From the IMG/VR virus record IMGVR_UViG_3300044621_000786, positions 1 to 44,387 of that record: 44,387 bases of DNA; one strand, given 5' to 3'. The notes beneath the pieces were generated by a model. That model had not been told where the DNA came from. It searched no databases and worked only from the letters and a program-made list of their open reading frames with translations. Of the stretch, positions 7,182 to 15,220 are shown in pieces (positions within the stretch are counted from its first letter, which is position 1; each line of letters opens with the position of its first letter). This stretch comes from a virus. The position numbers were made by a program, and so were the translations under genes.

Positions 7182-8633
7182 ATGAGCCAATTTTTACAGA
7201 CTTACCGATTCAAAAACAAGCCGTTTGCGCATCAAGCTGCTTACCTTCAACGCTTTTGGGATCACCAAGTAGCGGCACTGTTCGCCGATATGGGAACGGG
7301 CAAGAGCTTCATGCTCATCAATAATATAGCAATGCTTTACGACCAGGGCCGCATCAATGCTGTCCTGATCGTCGCACCAAAGGGCGTGTACCGCAACTGG
7401 GTAGACACCGAAATACCCAAGCACATGCCTGAACACGTGGTCTACCGTGTAGCGCTGTGGTCAGCAACGCCACGCAAGGCGGAGCAGCAGGCGCTTGATT
7501 CGATGTTCGAGATCACCGAAGACCTGAAGATTCTGGTGATGAACATTGAGGCCTTCTCAACGCCACGCGGCACGAAGTTCGCTCAAAGGTTTTTGTTCGT
7601 GCACAACGCGATGATGGCTATCGATGAGTCGACGACCATCAAAACGCCAAATAGCAAACGAAGCAAAAACACTGAAAAAACAGGCAAAATGGCAAAGTAT
7701 CGCCGCATCATGACAGGCTCTCCGGTGACCAAATCACCGATGGATCTGTACCAGCAATGCGCCTTCCTATCGGATGCCTGCCTCGACTCGCCTTCGTACT
7801 ATGCGTTCCAAGCGCGCTACGCGGTCGTCGTCGAGCGACGCCTGGCGAGCCACAGCTTCAAACAAATCGTCGGCTACCGAAAGCTCGATGAGCTCAAAGA
7901 GAAGCTCGACCGGTTTAGCTTCCGTGTTAAGAAGGAAGAGTGTCTGGACCTTCCAGACAAGTTATACGTGAAGCGTGAGGTCGATCTCACTGACGAGCAG
8001 GCTCGTGCCTATGAGCAGATGAAGGTCATGGCATTGGCGCAGTTCGAGCAGGGCATGATGTCCACAGTTAATGCACTGACGCAGTTGATGCGTTTGCATC
8101 AGATCACCTGTGGTCACGTGAAGCTCGACAACGGCACGATCATGTCCTTGCCGAACAAGCGAGTCGATGAGCTCTTGTCTATCGTCGAAGAGACCGACGG
8201 CAAGATGATTATTTGGGCTACGTACCGCCATGACATCGACGCCATCAAGATCGCCCTACAGAAAGACTACGGCATGGAGAGTGTCGGCACGTACTACGGC
8301 GATACCGAGGAAGACGAGCGGCAGCGGGTCGTGGCGGAGTTCCAGAACCCGGAGAGCAAACTACGCTTTTTCGTAGGCAATCCCAGCACTGGTGGCTACG
8401 GCCTGACACTGACAGCGGCCAACGTGGTCGTGTACTACAGCAATAGCTTTGACCTTGAGAAGCGGTTGCAGTCAGAGGATCGCGCGCACCGTATCGGCCA
8501 GACCAAAAACGTGACGTACATCGACTTGATCGCCGTCAAGACGATCGACGAGAAGATTGTAAAAGCCCTGCGAGACAAGATCGACATCTCGACGCAGGTG
8601 CTCGGAGAGGAGGTAAAGAAATGGTTGATCTGA
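7182..8633 (+). CDS. SNF2/DEAD-like superfamily 2 helicase
   Basis: A 483-residue SF2 ATPase of the phage SNF2-like type. Visible motifs: Walker A DMGTGKS (36-42), Walker B IDES (147-150) followed by TTIK, motif III TGSP (178-181), a long linker, motif V STGGYGLTLTAANVV (402-416) and motif VI QSEDRAHRIGQ (430-440). This DES-TTIK plus HRIGQ pattern is typical of phage and plasmid SNF2 proteins, which may remodel or unwind DNA during replication, recombination or repair. ATG at 7182 is preferred; the frame extends upstream only to a TTG inside the palindrome. The ribosome binding site is weak. It is the first of only two rightward genes and overlaps the next by 13 bases. Confidence 0.92.
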   Translation: MSQFLQTYRFKNKPFAHQAAYLQRFWDHQVAALFADMGTGKSFMLINNIAMLYDQGRINAVLIVAPKGVYRNWVDTEIPKHMPEHVVYRVALWSATPRKAEQQALDSMFEITEDLKILVMNIEAFSTPRGTKFAQRFLFVHNAMMAIDESTTIKTPNSKRSKNTEKTGKMAKYRRIMTGSPVTKSPMDLYQQCAFLSDACLDSPSYYAFQARYAVVVERRLASHSFKQIVGYRKLDELKEKLDRFSFRVKKEECLDLPDKLYVKREVDLTDEQARAYEQMKVMALAQFEQGMMSTVNALTQLMRLHQITCGHVKLDNGTIMSLPNKRVDELLSIVEETDGKMIIWATYRHDIDAIKIALQKDYGMESVGTYYGDTEEDERQRVVAEFQNPESKLRFFVGNPSTGGYGLTLTAANVVVYYSNSFDLEKRLQSEDRAHRIGQTKNVTYIDLIAVKTIDEKIVKALRDKIDISTQVLGEEVKKWLI

Positions 8634-9331
8634 TCCCCATCAAGCGTCTGTACCAGTACGAGCGCCTAAAGCGCATCGATAGCCCAGACGGCCGCAAGTA
8701 CGTCGACGGCAATGAAAACGCACTACCTAGCGTTACGACCGTGCTGTCGGCAACCAAAGACAAGAAGGCCCTTGATGCGTGGGCCGCGAGGGTTGGTGAG
8801 GCAGAAGCGAACCGGATCAAAAATGAAGCGGCCACGGTCGGCACCCACATGCACAACGTCATCGAGCGGATGATCGCGTACCGTGATCTGCCGCGCCCGA
8901 CCAACTGGCTCATGGTCAAAGGCTATGAGATGGGTTATCGGCTCGTGAACGAGTACTTCATGAATCTCGAGGAGATCTGGGGCTCAGAAGTACCGCTGTA
9001 TTACCCAGCTAAGTACGCCGGGACGACGGATCTTGTAGGGGTATACCGAGGCAACCCTGCGATTGTCGACTTCAAGCAATCGCTGAAGCCGAAGAAGCAC
9101 GAGTGGATCCAGGATTACTTTCACCAGCTTGCTGCCTATGCGCTCGCGCACGATGTGGTGCATGGCACCACAATCAGACACGGCTATGTCCTGGTCGCTC
9201 TCCAATCCGGTGGCACTCAGGAGTTCAGCACCACCGGATCAGAATTTGAGCGATACAAGGAAGAGTGGATGAAGCGCGTCGAGTGTTACCACTCGCCCGA
9301 GTGCGAACAGATGGCTAAGTACTTTAGCTAG
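8621..9331 (+). CDS. PD-(D/E)XK family exonuclease (RecB/Cas4-like)
   Basis: A 236-residue nuclease. The fold is shown by GTHMHNVIE (74-82, H76), D137 in GTTDLVGVY, the D150-F-K152 catalytic pair in IVDFKQS, and the QLAAYALA helix (169-176) typical of RecB-type exonucleases. It has no iron-sulphur cysteine set like that of Cas4. In phages such enzymes degrade DNA ends for recombination, replication or host DNA breakdown. Its start lies within the helicase gene behind a strong GGAGG eight bases upstream, so the two proteins are co-expressed and probably cooperate. Its stop overlaps the end of the opposing late operon by eight bases. Confidence 0.88.
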   Translation: MVDLIPIKRLYQYERLKRIDSPDGRKYVDGNENALPSVTTVLSATKDKKALDAWAARVGEAEANRIKNEAATVGTHMHNVIERMIAYRDLPRPTNWLMVKGYEMGYRLVNEYFMNLEEIWGSEVPLYYPAKYAGTTDLVGVYRGNPAIVDFKQSLKPKKHEWIQDYFHQLAAYALAHDVVHGTTIRHGYVLVALQSGGTQEFSTTGSEFERYKEEWMKRVECYHSPECEQMAKYFS

Positions 9332-12300
9332 GCATCGGTTGACCGGCGGCTACGCCGGCTGCACCGATGATCGCGTCGTTCGGGAAGAGCTGCTGCATCA
9401 TCAGTCTGCTCTGCGTCGGGCCACCCGTTGTCGGAGGCGGACCTCCGGCAGGAGCGCCGCCTTGCGGAGCAGGAGGCTTCTGCATGCCCGGCACGCCACG
9501 GGTGGTCGGGGCCGGCGGAACCGGCTTCGGACGCATGGCGTTGTAGACATCTTGAAGCGACCGGAAGTCTCGCGAAGCAGTCGGTCCCCCCGTCACTGCT
9601 TTCGCCTCGGGTGGCTCTTCGTAGTTCGCGTAGTTCAAGCCAGCAGCCAACAGATACGCGTGCATCGACTTTGCCAAGCGGAACTTCTCCTGTTCGGAGA
9701 GGTTGCGACGCAGCAGCATCGACATGAACGCCGGATCCTGCACGGCCTGTTGCATGGTCTTGCGGACCATCATCATCGGCATCTTGTCAAAGATTTGACG
9801 CACGGCCTTCGAACCGGCCGATGCCGCGATCAGCGAGCCAGGGCCGCCACCGGAGGCAGCCGTACCGATCCGCGAACCGACAACGCGCATGGCGAGCTCG
9901 CCGACGATATCCGCACCCTGTAAGACGTCCTCCAAGGCGCGTTTATTGGCCATCGCGTCTTCGACCATCATCATCCGGTCGGTCAGAGTGCGGATGTTGT
10001 TTAGCTCTTGCGGCGTCATGATGCCCTGCGTACGCAGGATGTCGGCAAGTGCAGGCTGGTCTAGCGCAGACTTCTTGAAGAACGCGTCACGGAACTTTTT
10101 CGGATCCAGCGTGTCCTTGCCGCCTGTCGCCTTCGTGAAGGCGTAGTCGTAGATGGACGCCTTCAGTCCACCCATCGCATCCGGACCACCGCGCTGCGCC
10201 AAACGCGCAATCTGCGCCATGCTGCGCATCGGAGTGCGGCTACGCAAAGCCGCCGCGATCGCATCCGTCGGGTTCTCAAACGGCAGTATTCGCGAGAACG
10301 CCATCTGTTTGCGAACCGTACTATTAAGCGCACTATTCTGTTCGATGACGCTACGAAGCAGGTTCTCGGCTTGCACGGCATTGGTCAGGTCGCCCGTGAT
10401 GCCCATCTGATCGAGCAGGGTTTTGTTCTCTGCTACGAATTTGTTGAGCTGACGTGTGTTGACGCGAAGCGAGTTGGTCTTCGGATCGGTGAAGAGTGCC
10501 TTAGAGGCCATCAGCCGCAATACGCGGTTCTGGGCGTCTTGGATCGACGCCACGCCGGCGGTGGAGACACCTGCGAACTCGCGAAGCATGTCCGCCTCTT
10601 TACGAAGCGACTCTGGCATCAGGCCCGGAGCAACCGGACCCGCTTCGGAAGCAGCCTTCGTCAGGCGATCGCGCATGAAGCCAACGGCCCCCTCGATCTC
10701 CTTCATGCGAAGGGCGACGAGATCCGAGCCCACGCCAAAGGCGTTGTCGACGAGCGTCTCTGCGGGATAACGTGCTCCGCCTGTGCGCGCCGTGCCGAGC
10801 ATTTCGTTCGCAAACGTACGCGTGAACGTGTCGTTCAGTGCGTTCGAGAACTCACGTGCCTTGTTGTAAGCCGGATTGTCGAGCTTGTTGAGATCCTGCA
10901 ACATCGCATCGGCAAGATACGTGTAGAAGCTCGCATCGGAGACTTCGCCGCGCGCCTTGGCCTGACGCGAGAGCGTCAAGAGGTTTGAGCGGTAGTTGAT
11001 TAGGTCGCCAGGCTTGGTCTTCTCAAGCGCCTTCTTGTCCGGCAGATATCGGTAGTGAACGATGCCGGTCTTGGCAAACTGATCCGTGGAGCGTCCACGT
11101 CGATAGAGCTCAATGGCGCTGTTGTTGACACCAAAGCTTTCCATGATCCGTCGCACATCAGGCGGGACCATTGAGTCAACAAGCGCAGGACCAATCTGAG
11201 CGACGCGCTCGAGATACGCACGAACGGTGTTCTCTGCTGTGAGCTGCCTCGGCCGTGGCACGAGCTTCTCGGTCGGACCCGGCAGTTCGTTCTGCGAAAC
11301 GTAGAAGCCGTCCTTGCCTTCCTTACGGCGCAGTTCGTCGAGCACTCGCGCACGGTTAGCAATCTGCTCCGCCGTCATCGTGGCATCAAAGCCCTCTGAG
11401 GCCCACGAGTCGAGCACTTCGCGCTCATTGATGAACGGATCCAACGCCGCACGGACATTCATCGTCCATACGCGCTCATCGCCTTGCAGGTCACGTGCGA
11501 TGGCGTCGTACAACTCCGAATCGCTGATGGCGTTGTAGTTGTCCTTCATCGGGAAGTAGCCGGCGTCAAAGACGCGCTGCTTCACCGCATCGATACTGGC
11601 GGTACCGCGCTCACCAAGGACGTTCTGACGAATGTTTTGACGAACAAGGCCCGGAAGCGACTTGTTCGTGATATCGCGAGCAAGGAGCTCACTGTCATTG
11701 GCAATACCGCCCGTGTTCTTGATGAACACAGACAGCGGGACCGCCTTCATCTTCGTGAGCCGTGAGACTTTATCCGGGTTCCTGAAGTCGATGTCGTTTG
11801 CACGCATGCGCTTCAGTTCAGGCAACAGACCGTTCGCCCAGTTCAAATAAGTACGATTGACCAACGTATCAGACGGCTGCACCTGTAGGCGCACCTGCCC
11901 TGCCGGCTTCATCGCTTCGCGATCTGCGAGATTCCAGTAGTAACGCTCGGCTTCGCGAGCGTTCTCAAGCGCCTGCTCTACTTCGTCACGGACGATGCGG
12001 CCGATCTCGACACGCGCCTGCGGTGAATCCTTGGTGATCTTTGAGATACGCTCTGCGGCACGTAGGTGCGCACGCTCAAGACGCGAGTTGATGGCGTTCG
12101 TGAAGAACTGCTCACGCATCTCCGCCGCAACACGTAAGGCCTCGGGAGACCCGGTGTCTTGCAGCGCAGCGATCGTCTTCGTAAATGCCGTGAGGGCTTC
12201 TTTGCCCTGCGCACGCAAGTTCTCAGAGAAGTTCGGATCCAGTGAGCCAAGCGCCGCTTCAAGCTGCGCCAGCGTCAAAGATCCCGTCTTTTGAGCCGCC

Positions 12301-13223
12301 GTCGGACCCGTCGGCGCGCCAGGCTGTCCCGGACGCGGATAGGTGACGGACACGCCCGGCAACTGCTCGTCGAGGGCCTTGATCAGCGCAGGGATGTCCT
12401 CGCCATTCTCTTCAAGGATCGTCAACAGGCGACGAGTGGCTTCGTCTTGCGCACGAAGATTGCCGCGCTCTTGTGCAGCGGCGCGACCTTCCGCATTGCG
12501 AAGCGACCAAAGTTCCTTGAGCCGTCGTCCACCGCCAGCGGTCAGTGTTGGCAGGACAAATAATGGGTTGAGCACCTTGGTGCCACCCGCCACTTCGGCC
12601 AGGAACCGAGTCATCGGATTGCCTGGGTCAAACTCCTCCGCAAGGACAGTGCCGACAGAGGAGCCGGCTCCGTACAGGGTTTCCCCCATCAAATACGACT
12701 TCGGAGCCTTGCGAGCAAACTCACCAATGGCAGTGACGTACTTGCCTACTCGATCTGCTGTGGCAACCGGGAGATAGAAAGCTGCCGGAGCAAAAGCGAT
12801 GCTGCTGCCGAGCGTCTTGCCGCCCTCAAAGTACGGCATCATCTGCTCGTTGGTCGGACCCCCAACGATAGCGTCAGAAAGCTGCTGTCCTGTCAGCATG
12901 CCAAAGCCAAAGCCGAGCACGCCACCAGCGACTGGAGGGGCGACTTTCAACTGCGGCGGCATGTAAGGAGACAAGCCCGCACCGTAGCGTGCGCCCGCAA
13001 TCATGCTTCCCACAGCAGGAGTGGTTTCGATGACGCCGGCTGGTAAGCCGCGCAGGAAATACTCCCCGGCAGCCTCCATAAACCCCGGTGTTTCTGACTT
13101 AACCGGCTTCGAAAGCTGATCTAGCTCTGCAATCTCAACGGGAACAGGAGTAGGAGGCGCAGCAGCTTGTCCGGCAGGCTTCGAAAGCTGATCAAGCGCT
13201 GACAGTTCATTTTCCTCTTCCAT
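9324..13223 (-). CDS. Very large putative internal virion (ejection) protein
   Basis: A 1299-residue protein, the longest in the window and the last gene of the late operon. The N-terminus carries two copies of LDQLSKP (10-16 and 34-40) separated by a Pro/Ala-rich linker, then a Gly/Ala-rich hydrophobic stretch (about 98-122). The remainder is mainly helical and charged, with a Pro/Gly linker near TYPRPGQPGAPTG and a C-terminal Pro/Gly-rich tail. Position and composition match large internal proteins of podoviruses that leave the capsid with the DNA. No lytic transglycosylase or polymerase motif is visible. ATG at 13221-13223 overlaps the upstream stop as TGATG, preceded by GAGG; a GTG one codon earlier is possible. 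Function is inferred from size and context. Confidence 0.8.
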   Translation of the reverse strand: MEEENELSALDQLSKPAGQAAAPPTPVPVEIAELDQLSKPVKSETPGFMEAAGEYFLRGLPAGVIETTPAVGSMIAGARYGAGLSPYMPPQLKVAPPVAGGVLGFGFGMLTGQQLSDAIVGGPTNEQMMPYFEGGKTLGSSIAFAPAAFYLPVATADRVGKYVTAIGEFARKAPKSYLMGETLYGAGSSVGTVLAEEFDPGNPMTRFLAEVAGGTKVLNPLFVLPTLTAGGGRRLKELWSLRNAEGRAAAQERGNLRAQDEATRRLLTILEENGEDIPALIKALDEQLPGVSVTYPRPGQPGAPTGPTAAQKTGSLTLAQLEAALGSLDPNFSENLRAQGKEALTAFTKTIAALQDTGSPEALRVAAEMREQFFTNAINSRLERAHLRAAERISKITKDSPQARVEIGRIVRDEVEQALENAREAERYYWNLADREAMKPAGQVRLQVQPSDTLVNRTYLNWANGLLPELKRMRANDIDFRNPDKVSRLTKMKAVPLSVFIKNTGGIANDSELLARDITNKSLPGLVRQNIRQNVLGERGTASIDAVKQRVFDAGYFPMKDNYNAISDSELYDAIARDLQGDERVWTMNVRAALDPFINEREVLDSWASEGFDATMTAEQIANRARVLDELRRKEGKDGFYVSQNELPGPTEKLVPRPRQLTAENTVRAYLERVAQIGPALVDSMVPPDVRRIMESFGVNNSAIELYRRGRSTDQFAKTGIVHYRYLPDKKALEKTKPGDLINYRSNLLTLSRQAKARGEVSDASFYTYLADAMLQDLNKLDNPAYNKAREFSNALNDTFTRTFANEMLGTARTGGARYPAETLVDNAFGVGSDLVALRMKEIEGAVGFMRDRLTKAASEAGPVAPGLMPESLRKEADMLREFAGVSTAGVASIQDAQNRVLRLMASKALFTDPKTNSLRVNTRQLNKFVAENKTLLDQMGITGDLTNAVQAENLLRSVIEQNSALNSTVRKQMAFSRILPFENPTDAIAAALRSRTPMRSMAQIARLAQRGGPDAMGGLKASIYDYAFTKATGGKDTLDPKKFRDAFFKKSALDQPALADILRTQGIMTPQELNNIRTLTDRMMMVEDAMANKRALEDVLQGADIVGELAMRVVGSRIGTAASGGGPGSLIAASAGSKAVRQIFDKMPMMMVRKTMQQAVQDPAFMSMLLRRNLSEQEKFRLAKSMHAYLLAAGLNYANYEEPPEAKAVTGGPTASRDFRSLQDVYNAMRPKPVPPAPTTRGVPGMQKPPAPQGGAPAGGPPPTTGGPTQSRLMMQQLFPNDAIIGAAGVAAGQPMPS
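9333..9369. terminator. Long hairpin at the convergent gene junction
   Basis: An imperfect inverted repeat starts one base after the nuclease stop codon. The outer arms 9333-9339 and 9363-9369 form seven pairs, and the inner arms 9343-9348 and 9353-9358 form six G-C pairs closing a GCTA loop, with small internal loops of three and four bases. It lies inside the last codons of the opposing gene. Neither side has a T-run, so it may be a factor-dependent stop, an RNA-stabilising 3' hairpin for the rightward transcript, or both. Confidence 0.5.
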
Positions 13224-15211
13224 CACTCCCTCACGCGGAAATTGGTGGCGTCTTTATAGAAGAACGGTGTGCCCGGAGGCAGCTTACGCACTTCTTCAAG
13301 ACTATACACCCTCACCGGAACTCCAAGCTTTTCTCGGAAGTTGACGATAGCGTCGATACTGTCAGAGGCAAACTTCTTGGCTTCCGGTGTGTTGGCCGGA
13401 TCCGACAAAACGGCTTGCGAGTCCTTGAGCTTGTCTTCGAGGAACTTATCGACGCCAACAAACGTATTGCGCAGCGCGTTCTCGTCTCGCATGAAGCGCG
13501 GAGAGAGGTCCAGCTCCTTCTCGATAGCAGCGCGTTCGCCTTCGGCAAATCGCGGGTTGTTCTGCAACACCTTGATGAGCTCGCGAACGGAATTCTCGAA
13601 GTACGTTCTGTCCTGCTGCGCCTGCTCGGCCATGCCGCCAGCCAGCGGCACGTTTTGCGCGATTCCTGCCGCAGCCGCTTGGACAAACGACAAGTTTGGA
13701 GCCATATCCCACAGCTTTCGCGTGCGACCGGCGACCGGAGCAGGGGCAGCCGGTGCCTCTGGCGCAACCGCCGCTTCAGGCGACACCGTGTTCGGACCTG
13801 CTGGCACAGTGCCTTGAGTCTGCGGACCAGGACGACCACCAGACGCATCCAACGCACGACGCGCGGCTAACGCATCCGTCAAGAATGGAAGGTTGTAGCC
13901 GGGGATCGTACGCGTGACCTTGTTACCAAGATCGTTCGTGTAGATCTCTGTCGACGGGCGAAGCAAACGCGAAGCCGCACTCGTGATGAGGTTGTCCTCT
14001 TCCGGAGTCGTCTCGCCATCGGCATAAGCCTGCAAGAGTCCAGGAGCATTGACCACGCTCCAGTCCCACGAGCCTTTGCCGAACATGCTGCTTGCGGATT
14101 TGCCAGAATTTTTGAGGATGTCGCCGAACGCCTTGCGCTGCGACTCGACGAGCTTGATATTGCCCTCGCGAACCTGCTCACGCTCCTTCTCGGCAGCTTG
14201 GATCGCCGCCATGCGGATCGCGCGCTTGTTCTTGTCCTCTTCAGCAATGAATTGACCCACTGCACCCGGAACCTCCGAGGCAACGGTCGCAAGACGGCTC
14301 AGTGTTGAACCGCGCAAAGGACGGCCCTGCGCATCGACGTTGCCGGCAAGCTGTAAGCCCTTCTGGCCGAGCATTAACAGCAACTGCGCCTGACGGGATT
14401 CTTTGTCCTCGCCAAGCAGATCGCGATACATCTGTTCGCGCTCCATCGTCGTTGCCTTAAGGTCAGGCATCGCAGAGGTCGGCTGCGTCAGCATCTTGGA
14501 GTAGCCCGTCCGGGCATACTCAAGAAGCTCTGGTGGCAGACGCATACCGAGGGAGGAAGTGTCCTCATCGTATGGGGTCACGCCTTCCTCATCGGACCCG
14601 TCCTGAAAACGTTGAACGTACCCACCATCCTTCATCTGGATCGGCGGCATGCCTTCCGGCGGGATCGGCTGACCATCAGGCCCCATCATCGGGCCAGGAG
14701 CCATACCGCCTCCGGGAGCAGGACCGGCGGCGGCAAGAAGCGCGGCCATATCGCCGGGTGGCGGCGCGGCTGCGCCAGGAGGAAGTGGCGGAGCGCCAGG
14801 AGGCGGAGCTCCCATGGCAGCTCCCGGAGGCGGCGGCATTGGAGGCTGTGGCCCTTGGGCCATGGGCTGTGATTGCGGCAACGCGCCAAGCCCAGCGCCT
14901 TGCGCCAGCACCGGCTGGAGCATCGCAAGCACAGAGTCGGGGGTCTCGGCAGCGGCCGGGTAGCCCACGAGGTCAGCCAATTCTTCGCGACGCGCATCGA
15001 CGGAGCGCATGTCGCCACGGAGATTGTTCATGAGGATCTCAGGCGAATTGGGACGGCGATCGAGGACCTTAGCAGCCGAGTTTTCCTCGTCCGCATCCTC
15101 CTCTTCCTCCATCTCGTCTTCCATCTCCACGGCATCGTCTGCCTCGTCGAGGAAGCCCTGCATGATGCCGACGTTTTCCACGTCGTCCAACATTTCTCTT
15201 GCCTTTGCCAT
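13223..15211 (-). CDS. Large proline-rich virion protein, putative internal/ejection protein
   Basis: A 662-residue protein. Residues 22-43 are almost all Asp/Glu. Residues 113-190 are extremely Pro/Gly/Ala/Met-rich and surely disordered. A KDGGYVQRFQDG box (194-205) follows, of a kind seen in internal proteins of aquatic phages. Then comes a long helical, charged part (EEDKNKRAIRMAAIQ and EKEREQVREGN) and a globular C-terminus ending in PPGTPFFYKDATNF. It lies between two other large structural proteins and overlaps the downstream one, so it is very probably a virion component. No enzymatic motif is seen. Calling it an ejection protein is inference from neighbours. Confidence 0.75.
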   Translation of the reverse strand: MAKAREMLDDVENVGIMQGFLDEADDAVEMEDEMEEEEDADEENSAAKVLDRRPNSPEILMNNLRGDMRSVDARREELADLVGYPAAAETPDSVLAMLQPVLAQGAGLGALPQSQPMAQGPQPPMPPPPGAAMGAPPPGAPPLPPGAAAPPPGDMAALLAAAGPAPGGGMAPGPMMGPDGQPIPPEGMPPIQMKDGGYVQRFQDGSDEEGVTPYDEDTSSLGMRLPPELLEYARTGYSKMLTQPTSAMPDLKATTMEREQMYRDLLGEDKESRQAQLLLMLGQKGLQLAGNVDAQGRPLRGSTLSRLATVASEVPGAVGQFIAEEDKNKRAIRMAAIQAAEKEREQVREGNIKLVESQRKAFGDILKNSGKSASSMFGKGSWDWSVVNAPGLLQAYADGETTPEEDNLITSAASRLLRPSTEIYTNDLGNKVTRTIPGYNLPFLTDALAARRALDASGGRPGPQTQGTVPAGPNTVSPEAAVAPEAPAAPAPVAGRTRKLWDMAPNLSFVQAAAAGIAQNVPLAGGMAEQAQQDRTYFENSVRELIKVLQNNPRFAEGERAAIEKELDLSPRFMRDENALRNTFVGVDKFLEDKLKDSQAVLSDPANTPEAKKFASDSIDAIVNFREKLGVPVRVYSLEEVRKLPPGTPFFYKDATNFRVRE

Positions 15212-15220
15212 ATCGACCCC

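Noticed and set aside
9339-9923. Long open frame on the plus strand opposite the giant virion protein
   Set aside because: It is an antisense shadow. The Arg/His-rich composition and lack of a ribosome binding site, with a well supported gene on the other strand, make it unlikely.
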